This document shows positions 47,130 to 57,622 of a DNA stretch of 64,000 nt, piece by piece. The notes beneath the pieces were generated by a model that was not told where the DNA came from, ran no database searches, and saw only the letters and a program-made list of their open reading frames with translations. The stretch is from Asterias rubens (Eukaryota; Echinodermata; Asteroidea; Forcipulatida; Asteriidae): positions 18,618,204 through 18,682,203 of the forward strand of contig NC_047065.1 in the NCBI RefSeq assembly GCF_902459465.1, in the 5' to 3' direction. The translations under genes were made by a program, and so were the position numbers. Position 1 is the stretch's first letter. Each line of letters starts with the position of its first letter.

Positions 47130-47513
47130 CTCCTTCGAGGCACTCAACACGATTGGTAATTGTCAAAGACCAGACTTCTCACTTGGTGTATCTGAACATG
47201 CACAAAATATGTAACAAACCTGTGAAAATTGGAACTCAATTGGTGGTCGAAGTTGCGAGATAATAATGGAAGAAAAACACCATTGTCGCACAAGTTTGTG
47301 CTTGAATTTGAGACTTCAGCTGATGAGGTCTCAAAACCAATTCAAATATTTTAGTGAGAAATTACTCCTTTCTTAAAAACTATGTTACTTCAGAGGGAGC
47401 TGTTTCTCACAATGTTTTAAACTATCAACAGCTCTCCATTGCTTGTTACCAAGTAAGTTTTTATGCCAACAATTATTTTGAGTAATTGCCAATAGTGTAC
47501 AGTGCCTTTAAGC
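47130..47513. mobile_element. Foldback family A, copy 9 (in intron 2 of the C39-like gene)
   Basis: It begins GAGGCACTCAACACGATTGG and ends CAATAGTGTACAGTGCCTTT, with the central GAGACTTCAGCTGATGAGGTCTC. It ends about 35 bp from the donor of coding exon 2, yet the splice site is intact. Confidence 0.9.
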
Positions 47514-47547
47514 CTGAATTCAAGCAAAGACCAAAATCTCTTGTTAC

Positions 47548-47791
47548 CGCGGTTGATCCATCCCGTTAGCCATTTCTGCACATCAACCTGCCTCTCTGGA
47601 TAGAAATGAAAGAACCTGGCAAACACTGAGCCGTCCGATGCTTTGTCCAGTCCCTCAATAATATCAACGTGCGACACTCCGGCCACACTCCGAGAGAAAA
47701 GGTACTCTGGCAATGGGGCACTACTTGCTCGTAATCGTGTGTTCACAGTCGACGCAACATGATCCTGATCCCTGTGGACTTCCAATGCTTT
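47548..47791 (-). CDS. C39-like cysteine-peptidase-fold protein, coding exon 2
   Basis: The acceptor is TCCACAG|AAA and the donor CGCG|GTAACA. The exon covers residues 47-127 plus one base. It starts KALEVHRDQD, continuing the helix begun after the Cys motif. It then has ARFFHFYPERQVDVQKWL (about 100-117), which looks like a helix-strand-helix segment of a globular enzyme. The start phase 0 and end phase 1 match exons 1 and 3. Confidence 0.82.
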
Positions 47792-48215
47792 CTGTGGAAA
47801 AGAAATTTAAGTAAACTAATATTAAAAACTCACATCCTAGAACCTGTTAATGGAGCACTGTTCTCTTTTTAAAAAAATTGTCATATCGGTCGGGCGCTGT
47901 ACTTTAACTGTGTCTTTTCACATCCATATTTTTTTATTGTAAAATATTTTTTTCAAATGTTTTTTTTCTCGAAAAGTTATTTTACACAAAACAGGCACTG
48001 TACTGTGTGACTATAAAGTCATGGTTAGAAAGAAAACTCTTTTAGTTTTACTCAACATTAAGTCATACACTAAAATGATAGACCCTTTGTAACTGGGGCT
48101 ATGTATTTTTTTAAGTTTTGACAGTTGCAAGCAAAATGTCAGAATTTTTTTTAATGTAATAAAATAGTACACAGCCCCCAGTAGTGCAGTGCAGTGGGTC
48201 TTCTATAACTAGCCC

Positions 48216-48275
48216 CGCTTGTTGTGTGGCCAAGGATTCAGCTATTCTTGACCACACAAGTGGGGCTATGGGTCT
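48216..48275. repeat. Short hairpin next to coding exon 1 of the C39-like gene
   Basis: AGCCCCGCTTG...TGTGGCC pairs imperfectly with TGACCACACAAGTGGGGCT. It lies about 30 bp inside intron 1. GGGTCTTCTA flanks it as a direct repeat (48198 and 48270), possibly a target-site duplication or part of a larger repeat. Confidence 0.6.
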
Positions 48276-48301
48276 TCTAAATAAATAAAGTATTCATCTA
48301 C

Positions 48302-48439
48302 CAATGTATTTATGACTGCCGTTGCACCACAAGCAGAGGCTCCAATTTGTGTGACTTGTTTACTCTCAGCCTCGTCCGGTGTCCAAAGAAAATCACCCCG
48401 CTGAGTGACCACAGTTTCAGAAGTCCGCTGATCTCCCAT
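48302..48439 (-). CDS. C39-like cysteine-peptidase-fold protein, coding exon 1
   Basis: ATG 48439 follows an in-frame TGA two codons upstream. The exon gives 46 residues and ends ACATTG|GTAGAT (phase 0). Residues 31-46 hold QIGASACGATAVINTL. A Gln five residues before Cys-Gly at the start of a helix is the oxyanion Gln and nucleophile Cys arrangement of C39 and papain-type peptidases (Gln31, Cys37). The five exons give 295 residues with no signal peptide or membrane helix, so it is probably cytosolic. I do not recognise a named family. It could be an active peptidase, deubiquitinase-like enzyme or an acyltransferase of the same fold. Family: inference; motif: seen. Confidence 0.8.
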
Positions 48440-48824
48440 ATCTCACCCTGCCTCTACGCCGTCTCCTCTACACACACACCCAAAAAGCCAGGCCAACCAC
48501 CGCACACTGCAACCCCCAACAAACTCCAAACGAAACGAACTTCCAACCCCCTAAAACCGTGACAAGTCTCTCCCACAACTTGATCATATAAAAAGAGACA
48601 CCAAGTGGCGCAGTTTCAGAGTTCTTTAACGGAGCAATAAAACATGTTTTCGTCTCATATTAAAAACTGTCTGCGCTTGATACTTCACATGCCATGTTGA
48701 CGTTTTGAGTGGAAGCTGATGTACACTCGTCTGGTGACCTTTCAAATACTAGTTATATTACGATGTTTGAAGTCAGGGGTTTACGAGTAGAAAAAGTGTA
48801 AACATCCTTTATGCTAATTAAAAG

Positions 48825-49540
48825 AATTAGGATTAGAATTAGAATGATTTATTCAGCCAACGTTAAAAAGTTAAAAACCTAAAACATCGGAAATGGTAGT
48901 GTACCTCGAGCTCTCTAGATTAACAATCACAAAATACATTTAAAAACATTGCGAAGAAAATACCAAAATAAAAATAATATACAAATATATAAGCATGTCC
49001 TTATCTCTATGATATAAGCTACAAATTGAAAGCAGAAACAAACTAGTTATCATTAAAATCACGAACATCATGAGGATAAAAACTATCTATGAACCGCTTA
49101 CTACCTTTAAAATGCTAAAGACGACGAGTAGAAGGGAGGAATTGGAAATAATCAGCTGCTGGGTGAAATTCGTCCTGTCACTATAGATTGATTCAAGTGA
49201 TGGCAGGCTAGCACCGATAATCCTCTCTGCTGCGTACAACAGAATTCAGCTTGCGAAGATCACTGGCAGAAACACGACCAAACCAAACAATGATGGATGA
49301 ACAAAGGATGCTTTCAATTATAGCCCGGTAAAAATTTACTAAAATACACTTACGAACACCAAATGAGTTCAGTTTACGTAAAAAGAATAAACGTTGACGG
49401 GCCTTTTTCAGAATTTCATTGCTATTAGTATTAATGTTCCAAGTAAGGTCATTGGCAATGTACGTACTCTCTTTTCTCTGTACACAGACAATGGGCCTTC
49501 CTTAATGCTCTATTACGATTATACGCAACCTTTGGATCCA
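48825..49540 (-). mobile_element. 3' part of a non-LTR retrotransposon (decayed)
   Basis: On the minus strand, 49420-49050 can be read with a few frame changes as RLFFLRKLNSFGV, ILVNFYRAIIESIL, SIIVWFGRVSASDLRKLN, then an IIGASLPSL-like block. This is the C-terminal end of Rex/jockey-like reverse-transcriptase proteins (FYRSFIES, WFG, RLN words). The element ends leftward in AATTAGGATTAGAATTAG, a simple-repeat tail. Frame breaks and 5' truncation make it inactive. Confidence 0.72.
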
Positions 49541-50138
49541 CTAGGTTAAAATGTGTAATTGAAAAGCCATATAAAACTATACGTAATCTGTTGTTTATTC
49601 ATCAGTTGTAAAAAACCGCAATATTGACTGTGAGCTGCCGCTGAGAGGTGAATTACATAATTACACATCGATGCCCCGGCAATTATTTTGTAATACCAGA
49701 GTTATCATCTTCCATTGATGAAGCAGCCGGGATTGCACTATGTAATTGTTTAGGGGCATGGAACATAGCAATTAATAATTACCTGTAAAACAGTGAAAAG
49801 TAACCATGTTTTAGTACGCAGGGCATAATTCCTCAGTACATGGTATAAAGGAAACGGTTCTAACAGCATCGTTTGATTTAACGGATCTATTTTTCATAGA
49901 AGTTCCATGTTTGAACTCTAGTGACAGCTGTTACACAAGACCAGCTGTTACATTTTGTTAACCTGTCTGGACTCAAATGATAAACAGTTAATTTGTGACT
50001 AAAATTAATAGCTCGGGTTGGGAATCACACAAAAAATCGTTGGTATACGGACAATTGGCGTATGAGACAGCTCATGTTGAAACTGGTGAATCAATCTTCC
50101 TTTAGTTTTTTTTTTTTTGCGGGGGGGGGTTTGACGGC
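49541..50138. other. Intergenic, no gene recognised
   Basis: No coding evidence is seen. A G tract (about 9) lies just left of the microsatellite at 50121. Confidence 0.5.
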
Positions 50139-50400
50139 AAAACAAACAAACAAACAAACAAACAAACAAACAAACAAACAAACAAACAAACAAACAAACA
50201 AACAAACAAACAAACAAACAAACAAACAAACAAACAAACAAACAAACAAACAAACAAACAAACAAACAAACAAACAAACAAACAAACAAACAAACAAACA
50301 AACAAACAAACAAACAAACAAACAAACAAACAAACAAACAAACAAACAAACAAACAAACAAACAAACAAACAAACAAACAAACAAACAAACAAACAAAAC
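50139..50400 (+). repeat. Perfect AAAC tetranucleotide microsatellite, about 65 units
   Basis: The repeat AAAC runs without interruption for about 260 bp and is followed by an AAAT run at 50484-50510. The three long open frames on the minus strand (LFVC repeats) and one on plus (KQTN repeats) are products of the 12-bp coding period without stops. Confidence 0.98.
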
Positions 50401-50986
50401 AGCGTAAATAAACACAGAAAAAACCCCGAAACATACGGACACAAACAGAAGCGACTTATGAACCCCCCCCCCCCAAACAATAAATAAGTAAATAAATAAA
50501 TAAATAAATGAAGAAGAAGAAAAAAAAATTGTAATCAACCAAAAAGATGGTAGCAACGCTACGCCTTATTTTCTTTTTTAAATTACGATTATTTTGTTTA
50601 ACTCATTAAGCCCTTAATTATCATTGATTATAAAAATGTTATCTTTTCAGAATGCTAAAAAACCTTGACTATCCAGCAGTTTATCTTGCAGACTTCGGTA
50701 ATTGTTATCTTTTCAGAACGCTAAAAAACCTCGACTATCCAGCAGTTTATCTTGCAGACTTCGGTAATCGTTATCTTTTCCCCAAGGGCATTCTTTTTTG
50801 CAGAAATAATTGATATCAACCTAAATTGCTGTAGAAAAGATAGTATGAGCTTTAATTTAAGAAAAGTACTTTTTTCCCAAGAGTTTATTTTTGTATGGCT
50901 CACTTTTTATATCGGCATTATAAGAATGTAAAATGCCCATCCATTCTTGACTATCAAGAGTGACTTTGTAATAGCGCTAAAAAAAA

Positions 50987-51190
50987 ATGGAAAAAATAAG
51001 AAGAGGAAAATGCATTTTTGTATTACCAAATTGTACGAATGCGGGATGCTCCCGCGGTATGGTCACAAAAATGACATAAAGGGGGTGTCGCCCTTTCACC
51101 TGCCATGCCACGCGGAGTTGGGCCGAAGGAATTAAAAAAAAAATGCGAAACGCCTCCCGTGACAGCACCTTTGAGAAAGTGAGTCAAAAC
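50987..51190 (+). pseudogene. Broken THAP zinc-finger domain
   Basis: From ATG 50987 one frame reads GKCIFVLPNCTNAG, the CxxxxC start of a THAP (C2CH) DNA-binding finger. It meets TAA at about 51076. The neighbouring frame, from about 51058, carries KNDIKGVSPFHLPCHAEL, which matches the middle FHxxP block. A third piece reads IKKKMRNASRDSTF. The conserved Trp region (SWAEGIKK) is back in the first frame. THAP fingers occur in P-element-like transposases and in host proteins. Frame shifts and a stop make this a pseudogene or TE remnant. Confidence 0.65.
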
Positions 51191-53945
51191 AAGTCATTCC
51201 ATAGACTGACCAGTGTTACATGAACATTCTAACCATTATTGTTTTAATATTAATATTAAATCAAGAACAAATTCAGCACAAGTCTGTCGATAGGTTTGAA
51301 GGGGCCCATTGGGCAACTTAATTGTCAACATAAACCGGCCGCTGTAAGTATGCATTTTAACAGCGGACCTGGGATAGAAGAGCACAGGGTAGATGGGTAC
51401 AGTAGTGCCTGGGGCGATTATCCAGGGTTGCGAATAAGTCGATGGGTTCCCCTACATGATCTTCCAGGCACCAATGACAAGACGAAGAAGACACTCAGAG
51501 TTTGGGTAAACAAGCATGAATTAACAGGGAGAGGTAAATGACCCCTTGAGATTATAAATACATGGACGTGTAATGTTTGTGCTATTAAAAAAAAAAAAAA
51601 AAAAAATTGTGTCTGCAGAAATCAATTTTGTTCAAAATTGTTTGTGCTTTAATTAGGGGGTGGGGGGGGGGTCTTGCCAAAATGAGCGTGTGTCCTCAGA
51701 TTACGAAGAAAATTTAGCTCCTATTATAAATAATTCAATGATTTTTCAGGTAACTTGAGGATAATGGCCTAATTTTAAAATTTCGGCAGAGTTATGTTTA
51801 ATTTTGGTTTATTCAATCAAGGCTTTTTTAGGAGGTATTATACTTCAGCAGATATTTGAATAAAATAAACCAATTTCCACATTTCACCATACAGGTCAAA
51901 TTATAAAACGACAAGCACCTAAACTCAAACACATGAAGAAAACATCAAAACAATCTTGAGTCTCATGAGATGTCAACATAGATTTATTTTATTTTAAAGA
52001 AAGTTTTGCATATCTTGTAAAATCTCAACATTCATACAGTGAAATTGTATTGTTTCAGGAGCAAATCCAGTACAACTTCAACAGGTTGCTGGGTGGGGTA
52101 AGGGGGTATGTAACTGATGAAACGTGTTGGGTTAGAAAATGAGATTTTTTTCTAACCATACCAATTAAGAAGTGCTTATGGAGTGCGGAGAAGTAAGTGT
52201 TATCATGAAAAATTCATTATTCCCCAAATAAATGTTAACGTCGATACAGGTGCAAATAAAAACTTCATTTCCTCTTTTATCGGGGTTTTCATTGGAACAT
52301 GCCACATAATAATATCAGAATGCATTACTCCTTGTCCAAAGGCATTTAAATTACTCAATGACCCGATTCCTCATTCATCAATTTTGAGCCTGTATACACA
52401 TATTAGGGTCAAGTCATAAGGTCAGATTGGTGAATTATGAACAGAACAAACTTCAGCCCCAAAGCTCTCTGCAGTACTGAAATTTGATTGCAAACCACCC
52501 TGTACCAAAACCTTGCAACTGCACATGTTCACACTGTATCTCTTATACCCGTGGAATACAGCCCTGTGGAGAACTCAGGAATTAGATTACCCCACCATTA
52601 CCCCAGCTCATTTCCACAGTCCCCGCCAGTAGGTCCCTACATGTATTCCACCGGGATCCAGTTGCACGTTTCACCCCAGGGTTTCGCCGCTTATCCCCCA
52701 CTCCTGTTACCCCTGGGTTGATCAGGGGGTAAGCGATCCAAGTGTGAAAGGGCTGGCCGTTATTCACTGAGGTTGCCCCATGGAATAGAGATGTCAAAAA
52801 GGCTCTAGTTTGAGAAATCATATCAACAGGAGCATGCAGCACATGTTTTGGAATCTAACATTTTAAAGCAACCCTTGAACAAGGTTTCAAGAAATACTTA
52901 AAACAAAGTAACCAAGGCCTGATTCTTCAAGGGGGCAACGGAGGGGATTGCCTCCATGCCCACTGGTCATTGTCTTGGTGCCCTTATTAACTTCAGTAGA
53001 AACCCAGATTCTTCAAGGAGGCAACGGAGGGGATTGCCTCCATGCCCCCTGGTCATTGTCTTGGTGCCCTTGAAATCTTCAGTAGAAATAACTATACAAT
53101 GTCCTCATAGGGTGCCCTTTACCAAGGAGAAAATGCCTTTGTGCCCTTGCCCTTTCAAGAATGAGGCATACAGGCCTGACCTATGGAAATTGACATAGGT
53201 GTGAATATTTTTAGAACGGCGTATGAATTTTTGAACCATTTGAAGTTGTTCCTGGTTCTTCATTCACAGAGGACTTGTCACTGCATTTTAGAATGACAAA
53301 GCATTGAAATAAAAAACTTGGCCAACCTTGCTTGCATTATGTTGACATGGGTACAAAAGTTTGGCCCTGTTTTTTTTAAGAGACTAATAATTTTTAAATT
53401 TTCACAAGTACTTCATGGACCGCCTAAGTAATGTTGTACAAGAGTTAACAGTGCATATCTTGCAAGTAATTTTAATTCCCAAATCTTCAATCCTTCTCTA
53501 TGATGTGGGGTAATAATCTTAATCTTATCAGTAAAACTTCAATCTTTTTTAAAAACATGTCAAACCAAAATGCAAATATGTATAAATTGCACAAAACACA
53601 AGTTGGAATGCAGATTGATTGCACACAGCAATAAATATTAAAACTTCCCCTCAACAGAATTTTTACAAAAGCTTTATGCAACAATCACACCATGTTGACT
53701 GGGCTTGAAAATTTAAGTACACTTTATACATCATGTATTGAGCCACTTTCTTGCAAACTGAGGTGCTCCCTAATAAAATAGTCATAAAGGGAGGGTACAC
53801 CTTTGGTAATTACTCCAAAAAATAATGGCCATTAAAAATTGGTTGGTTGAATCATGGAAAATGGTTTTCACGAGAGCTATTCCAAAACATTTCAATCTAA
53901 GAAACGTTTCTGCATGAAAGTTTTCTCATATTGCGAGTTCCAATA
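51191..53945. other. Intergenic, no gene recognised
   Basis: It holds a poly(A) run at about 51588, a G tract at about 51661, a family A tip at 53787 and the family L duplication at 52921. Open stretches at 51296-51541, 52183-52419 and 52488-52842 show no domain. Confidence 0.5.
52921..53190 (+). repeat. Interspersed repeat family L, copy 3, with an internal 86-bp tandem duplication
   Basis: GATTCTTCAAGG starts at 52921 and again at 53007, and the 86 bp between is repeated almost exactly (GGAGGGGATTGCCTCCATGC). The rest follows the order of the copies at 11607 and 31912. Confidence 0.8.
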
Positions 53946-54084
53946 GGAGACTTTCCAACGATAGGTGGCAGCAGACTTACCGAGTAAATTTCCATTTTTT
54001 ACATAGTTCTAACATGCGCATAATTCTGGAAACAATGGATTTAACCGGTAAGTCTGCTGCCCTCTGTCAACCCAGAAAGTCTCC
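53946..54084. mobile_element. Foldback family G
   Basis: GGAGACTTTC...GGTGGCAGCAGACTTACCG on the left is mirrored by CCGGTAAGTCTGCTGCC...GAAAGTCTCC on the right. GGTGGCAGCAGAC also occurs alone at 38686. Confidence 0.85.
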
Positions 54085-54684
54085 CAATAAGGATTATTCT
54101 ACCTGCATAAACATATTCCGTGATTTCTCGAGAATGCTACCACCTCTTTAAATTAATTTTTCACAGGAAAGTTGTTATTGTATACGTGTATGTCTACATT
54201 TATATGGATTAAAACATTGTAGTGGTCCCCCATAGATATAATTGCCTTTTAACAAACAGTGCAAATAAACAATATGATTAACAAAGCAACTTATTCAATG
54301 CGTATACAAAAAAACCTTAGTTATTAATCTTTATAAATTAGTTTACGTATATACCAGAGAACATTCACACAAGACCCTCGAATTAGATTCCACCAAACAC
54401 TAAACTCTTATTCAGATGGATTGTAAACTTGAGATAATTATTTGTATGTAACATGACATCACACTCTGCCTTGCAGCTTTAACCATTCAGATAATTTTCA
54501 GAGCAAATTTAGCTCTTTGTGAAATAGGCCCCATCCCATATTATTGTTTTCACATACTATTTTTCAGAGGGAATTGTCTAGTGCGGCACATTAATGGTTT
54601 CAATAGTATATCGGGACACGTGAAAAGCACAAGTGAGTCCTTTCCAGTGAGTCCCCCTTATCATTGTAAATTCCCTGATCACTC
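54085..54684. other. Intergenic spacer
   Basis: Nothing but AT-rich sequence is seen. Confidence 0.5.
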
Positions 54685-54895
54685 TATAGACGATGTGACC
54701 TATGTTTACATTCAAACCGCCCTCTGTTGAAAAAACACTGTATACGTCATGTTTCGCCGTGCAAAAAGACACGTAGTCATGGTAAGATTGCATACACTTT
54801 CTAGCTGGCTGCCCAAACACAAAAGTTTTGCCCAGCGGTATGCGCGCGAATCATGTTATGGTTTTCGTGTGACGTCAGAGTTCACATCGTCTATA
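54685..54895. mobile_element. Small element with 14-bp terminal inverted repeats
   Basis: TATAGACGATGTGA at the left is exactly inverted as TCACATCGTCTATA at the right (with TT before it). The interior of about 180 bp has no coding capacity and includes TGACGTCA close to the right end. It is MITE-like. Confidence 0.75.
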
Positions 54896-56061
54896 CACAT
54901 ACCATATTTACCAAAATAAACCCACTCCCGCTGTGAAACATTTTTCTCTGATAGCACAAAATATGTAATTTCAACACCCCATCACGGCCCTGGACCCAGA
55001 ATAATGCATGAATAAGAAATGCCTGCTGTGTTCAAAACTTGTGAAGAATTCACAGTTGATATTATTTGGCAAATCGGTCATGTGAATCTCCTTATTCAAA
55101 TGCCACAAAAACTGTTTTCAGTTTTTATTGGAAAGTGTTTTCAGTTTTCTGAAGTGTGACACAATCAAAAGCGTAACACTACGATGCACATTTACTTAAA
55201 CTCTACCCTCTGTAGCTTTCAAAATTTGTGTCATTGTTTGGAGGGGGGGGGGGGGTTAAATTTTGTCGAAATGCTCAAAGCAACAAGCTATTCACAATGA
55301 AATCACTTTGCAGTTGCAAGAAATTTCATTTTGTTGACATAACTTGTTCTGTGTTGAGCATACATTGTAATCCTTGCATAATGAGATTAGGAAAGCTTTA
55401 CATACAGTAACACGCAATAATTCAAATTAGCTTGCCTTTCAAAGCATCATTAAAAAAAAAATTATAGTCAAACAAAGTTATATAAATTAGAATTTACATC
55501 ATGTACATGTCATTTTATAAATAAAATTTCTGATGAATTGGATACTATACATGTTGTCTGATTGCAAAGCTAGAAGCTATGAATCACTTTTGAATGAAAT
55601 TGTCCTTTTGTCATTGCCAAGAAGTTGATAGTATCAGAGAGACAAAAACAAGTTTCTGAAACCTACACAAGTTACAGGTACATGTAGGCCTATACATTTG
55701 TAAAAATATCTGTTGCAATAGAAGAGTACATTGTAAGTGATCACACGCATGTTCCTATAAATGTCATCATTTAACTATGAACTGTTGAGGTTTTTTCCCA
55801 CAAAAATAACAAAGTAAAAAAAAACAAGCAAGCACAACATGACCCAGTTTCATGTAGTGCTTAATTTTGTTTGCTGAGCAGATATTTGCAGGATACCAGT
55901 CACAAATTGTACACATGACCATGGCAGTTTGGCTGGTAACCTTATTCTGGTAAGCATAATTTTGTAGTGAAAGTTACATTGTGTGAAATTGAAATTGGGC
56001 CAAGGGGAATACAAATCTCTAATGTGACACTTCAGTACTAGGTTTTTATATCCAATTATTA
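54896..56061. other. Intergenic, no gene recognised
   Basis: A G tract of about 15 lies at 55241. AT-rich sequence; no coding exon is seen. Confidence 0.5.
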
Positions 56062-56437
56062 AAGGGAAGGTACACTATTGGTAATTGTCAAAGACCAGTC
56101 TTCTCAATTGGTGTATCCCATCAGAAGCACAACATAACAAACCTGTGAAAATTTGGGCTCAATCGGTCATCGAATTTGCGAGAAAATGAAGAAAGAAAAA
56201 ACACCATTGTTGGACGAATTTGTGTGCTTTCAAATACGAATAAAAGACTTCCACATGTAGCTAGAAGTCTTTTATTATTTTAGTAAGAAATTACCTTTCT
56301 CAAAAAATTACATGTACATTAGTACATTACTTTACAGGGAGTCGTTTCCCACAATGCTTTATACTATCAACATCTCTACAATGCTTGTAAGTTAATATTT
56401 GTTTTGAGTAATTACCAAACGTGTACCTTCCCTTAAA
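56062..56437. mobile_element. Foldback family A, copy 10 (full length)
   Basis: Tips AAAGGGAAGGTACACTATTG and CAAACGTGTACCTTCCCTTA are inverted repeats. The central AGACTTCCACATGTAGCTAG hairpin matches the copies at 22050 and 35418. Confidence 0.92.
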
Positions 56438-56855
56438 CAAAGAGAAGACACAATGAACAAGAAATCTTGCTCTTGATTCATCCTCAGAGACAATCTTGCT
56501 GGCTTCCTCAAGTGACATGAAAGACAAAGGCCGAAACCATGGTACAGGAAATCTGCTTGAGCTATTTCTGTCATTCCTGTTCTGTTTTTCTGTTTCCAAG
56601 AAAGAAAGGCCATGAGGAAACAAGACTCAACATGAATCTCGATCAAACCATTGTTTGGGTCATTCTTTGAATATAAAAAGTAGTATCCTGTATCATGCGC
56701 TAGACTGCCACACATGAACAATTCATCAGAAATATCATGGGTTTTTTTTTATGTTGAAAATCAAATGTGTACTCTATTCAGTGATGAGTTTAAAAATAAA
56801 TTTCAGATCTTTCAAATGTTTTGAATAATTGTTGAGTTCATTACAAAACTTATAC

Positions 56856-57201
56856 ATGAACACGTTGCCTTTGATCGAACAAGTTGGTCTATAAAAAGCG
56901 TTTGTAACAGTTTTTTTAAAAATAAAATGCATAATGGTTGGAATACAATGATCCACACAAATTTGCCACGAAATTGCGTGGTTTTCCTTTTACTTTGCGA
57001 ATTAACACGGTCGGCCATTTATGGATAAATGGCGGACAGTGTTTGTGTACACGGTAAAAGGGAAACCGTGCAACTTCGAGGCACGTTTGTGTAGCTCATT
57101 GTTTTATACTTTAACAACATCTTTATAAATATGCATTTTATAAAAAACAAACGCTCTTTTCAAAGACCAACTCGACCGATCCAAGGCAACATGTTCCTTT
57201 A
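56856..57201. mobile_element. Foldback family B, copy 4
   Basis: It runs from TGAACACGTTGCCTTTGATC to CAAGGCAACATGTTCCTTTA with central CGGTCGGCCATTTATGG. The central spacer is reduced to a few bases. Confidence 0.88.
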
Positions 57202-57263
57202 AATTAGTTACAATATTACTGTATAGTATTCTCAATTGGTTTTTAAATACTATGATGATCATA

Positions 57264-57622
57264 GTTAAAGGCAGACACTTTTGGTAATTTCTCAAAATAT
57301 ATATTAGCATACAAAACTGACTTGGTAACGAGCAACGGAAAGCTGCTGATAGTAAAAAACATTGTGAGAAGCGACATTGCGAATACCCCTTTCTCACTCA
57401 AATATTTGAATCTGAAAAAGACTTCAGGCCTAAAGCCTTTTTTTCAGGCATCTAATAACAGCACACGCAATTGTGCAAAAGGGTGTTTTTCATTCATATT
57501 TTTTTTAAACTATAATTTATAATCAATTTCCAACGACTTGTTTCATGTACTTTATGCATGTTGAGATGTACACCAAGTGAGAATACTAGTCTTTGACATT
57601 TACCAAACGTGTCCAGTGCCCC
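57264..57622. mobile_element. Foldback family A, copy 11
   Basis: AAAGGCAGACACTTTTGGTA at the left and CCAAACGTGTCCAGTGCCCC at the right form the tips. The body is in family order but diverged, and it lies only 63 bp from the family B copy. Confidence 0.87.

Noticed and set aside
50005-50556. Open frames of 110-183 codons on both strands
   Set aside because: Produced by the AAAC microsatellite (LFVC or KQTN repeats). There is no gene-like flank or start context.
56327-56721. 98- and 109-codon open frames on the minus strand
   Set aside because: They run through the right arm of a family A repeat and the remainder has no recognisable domain.
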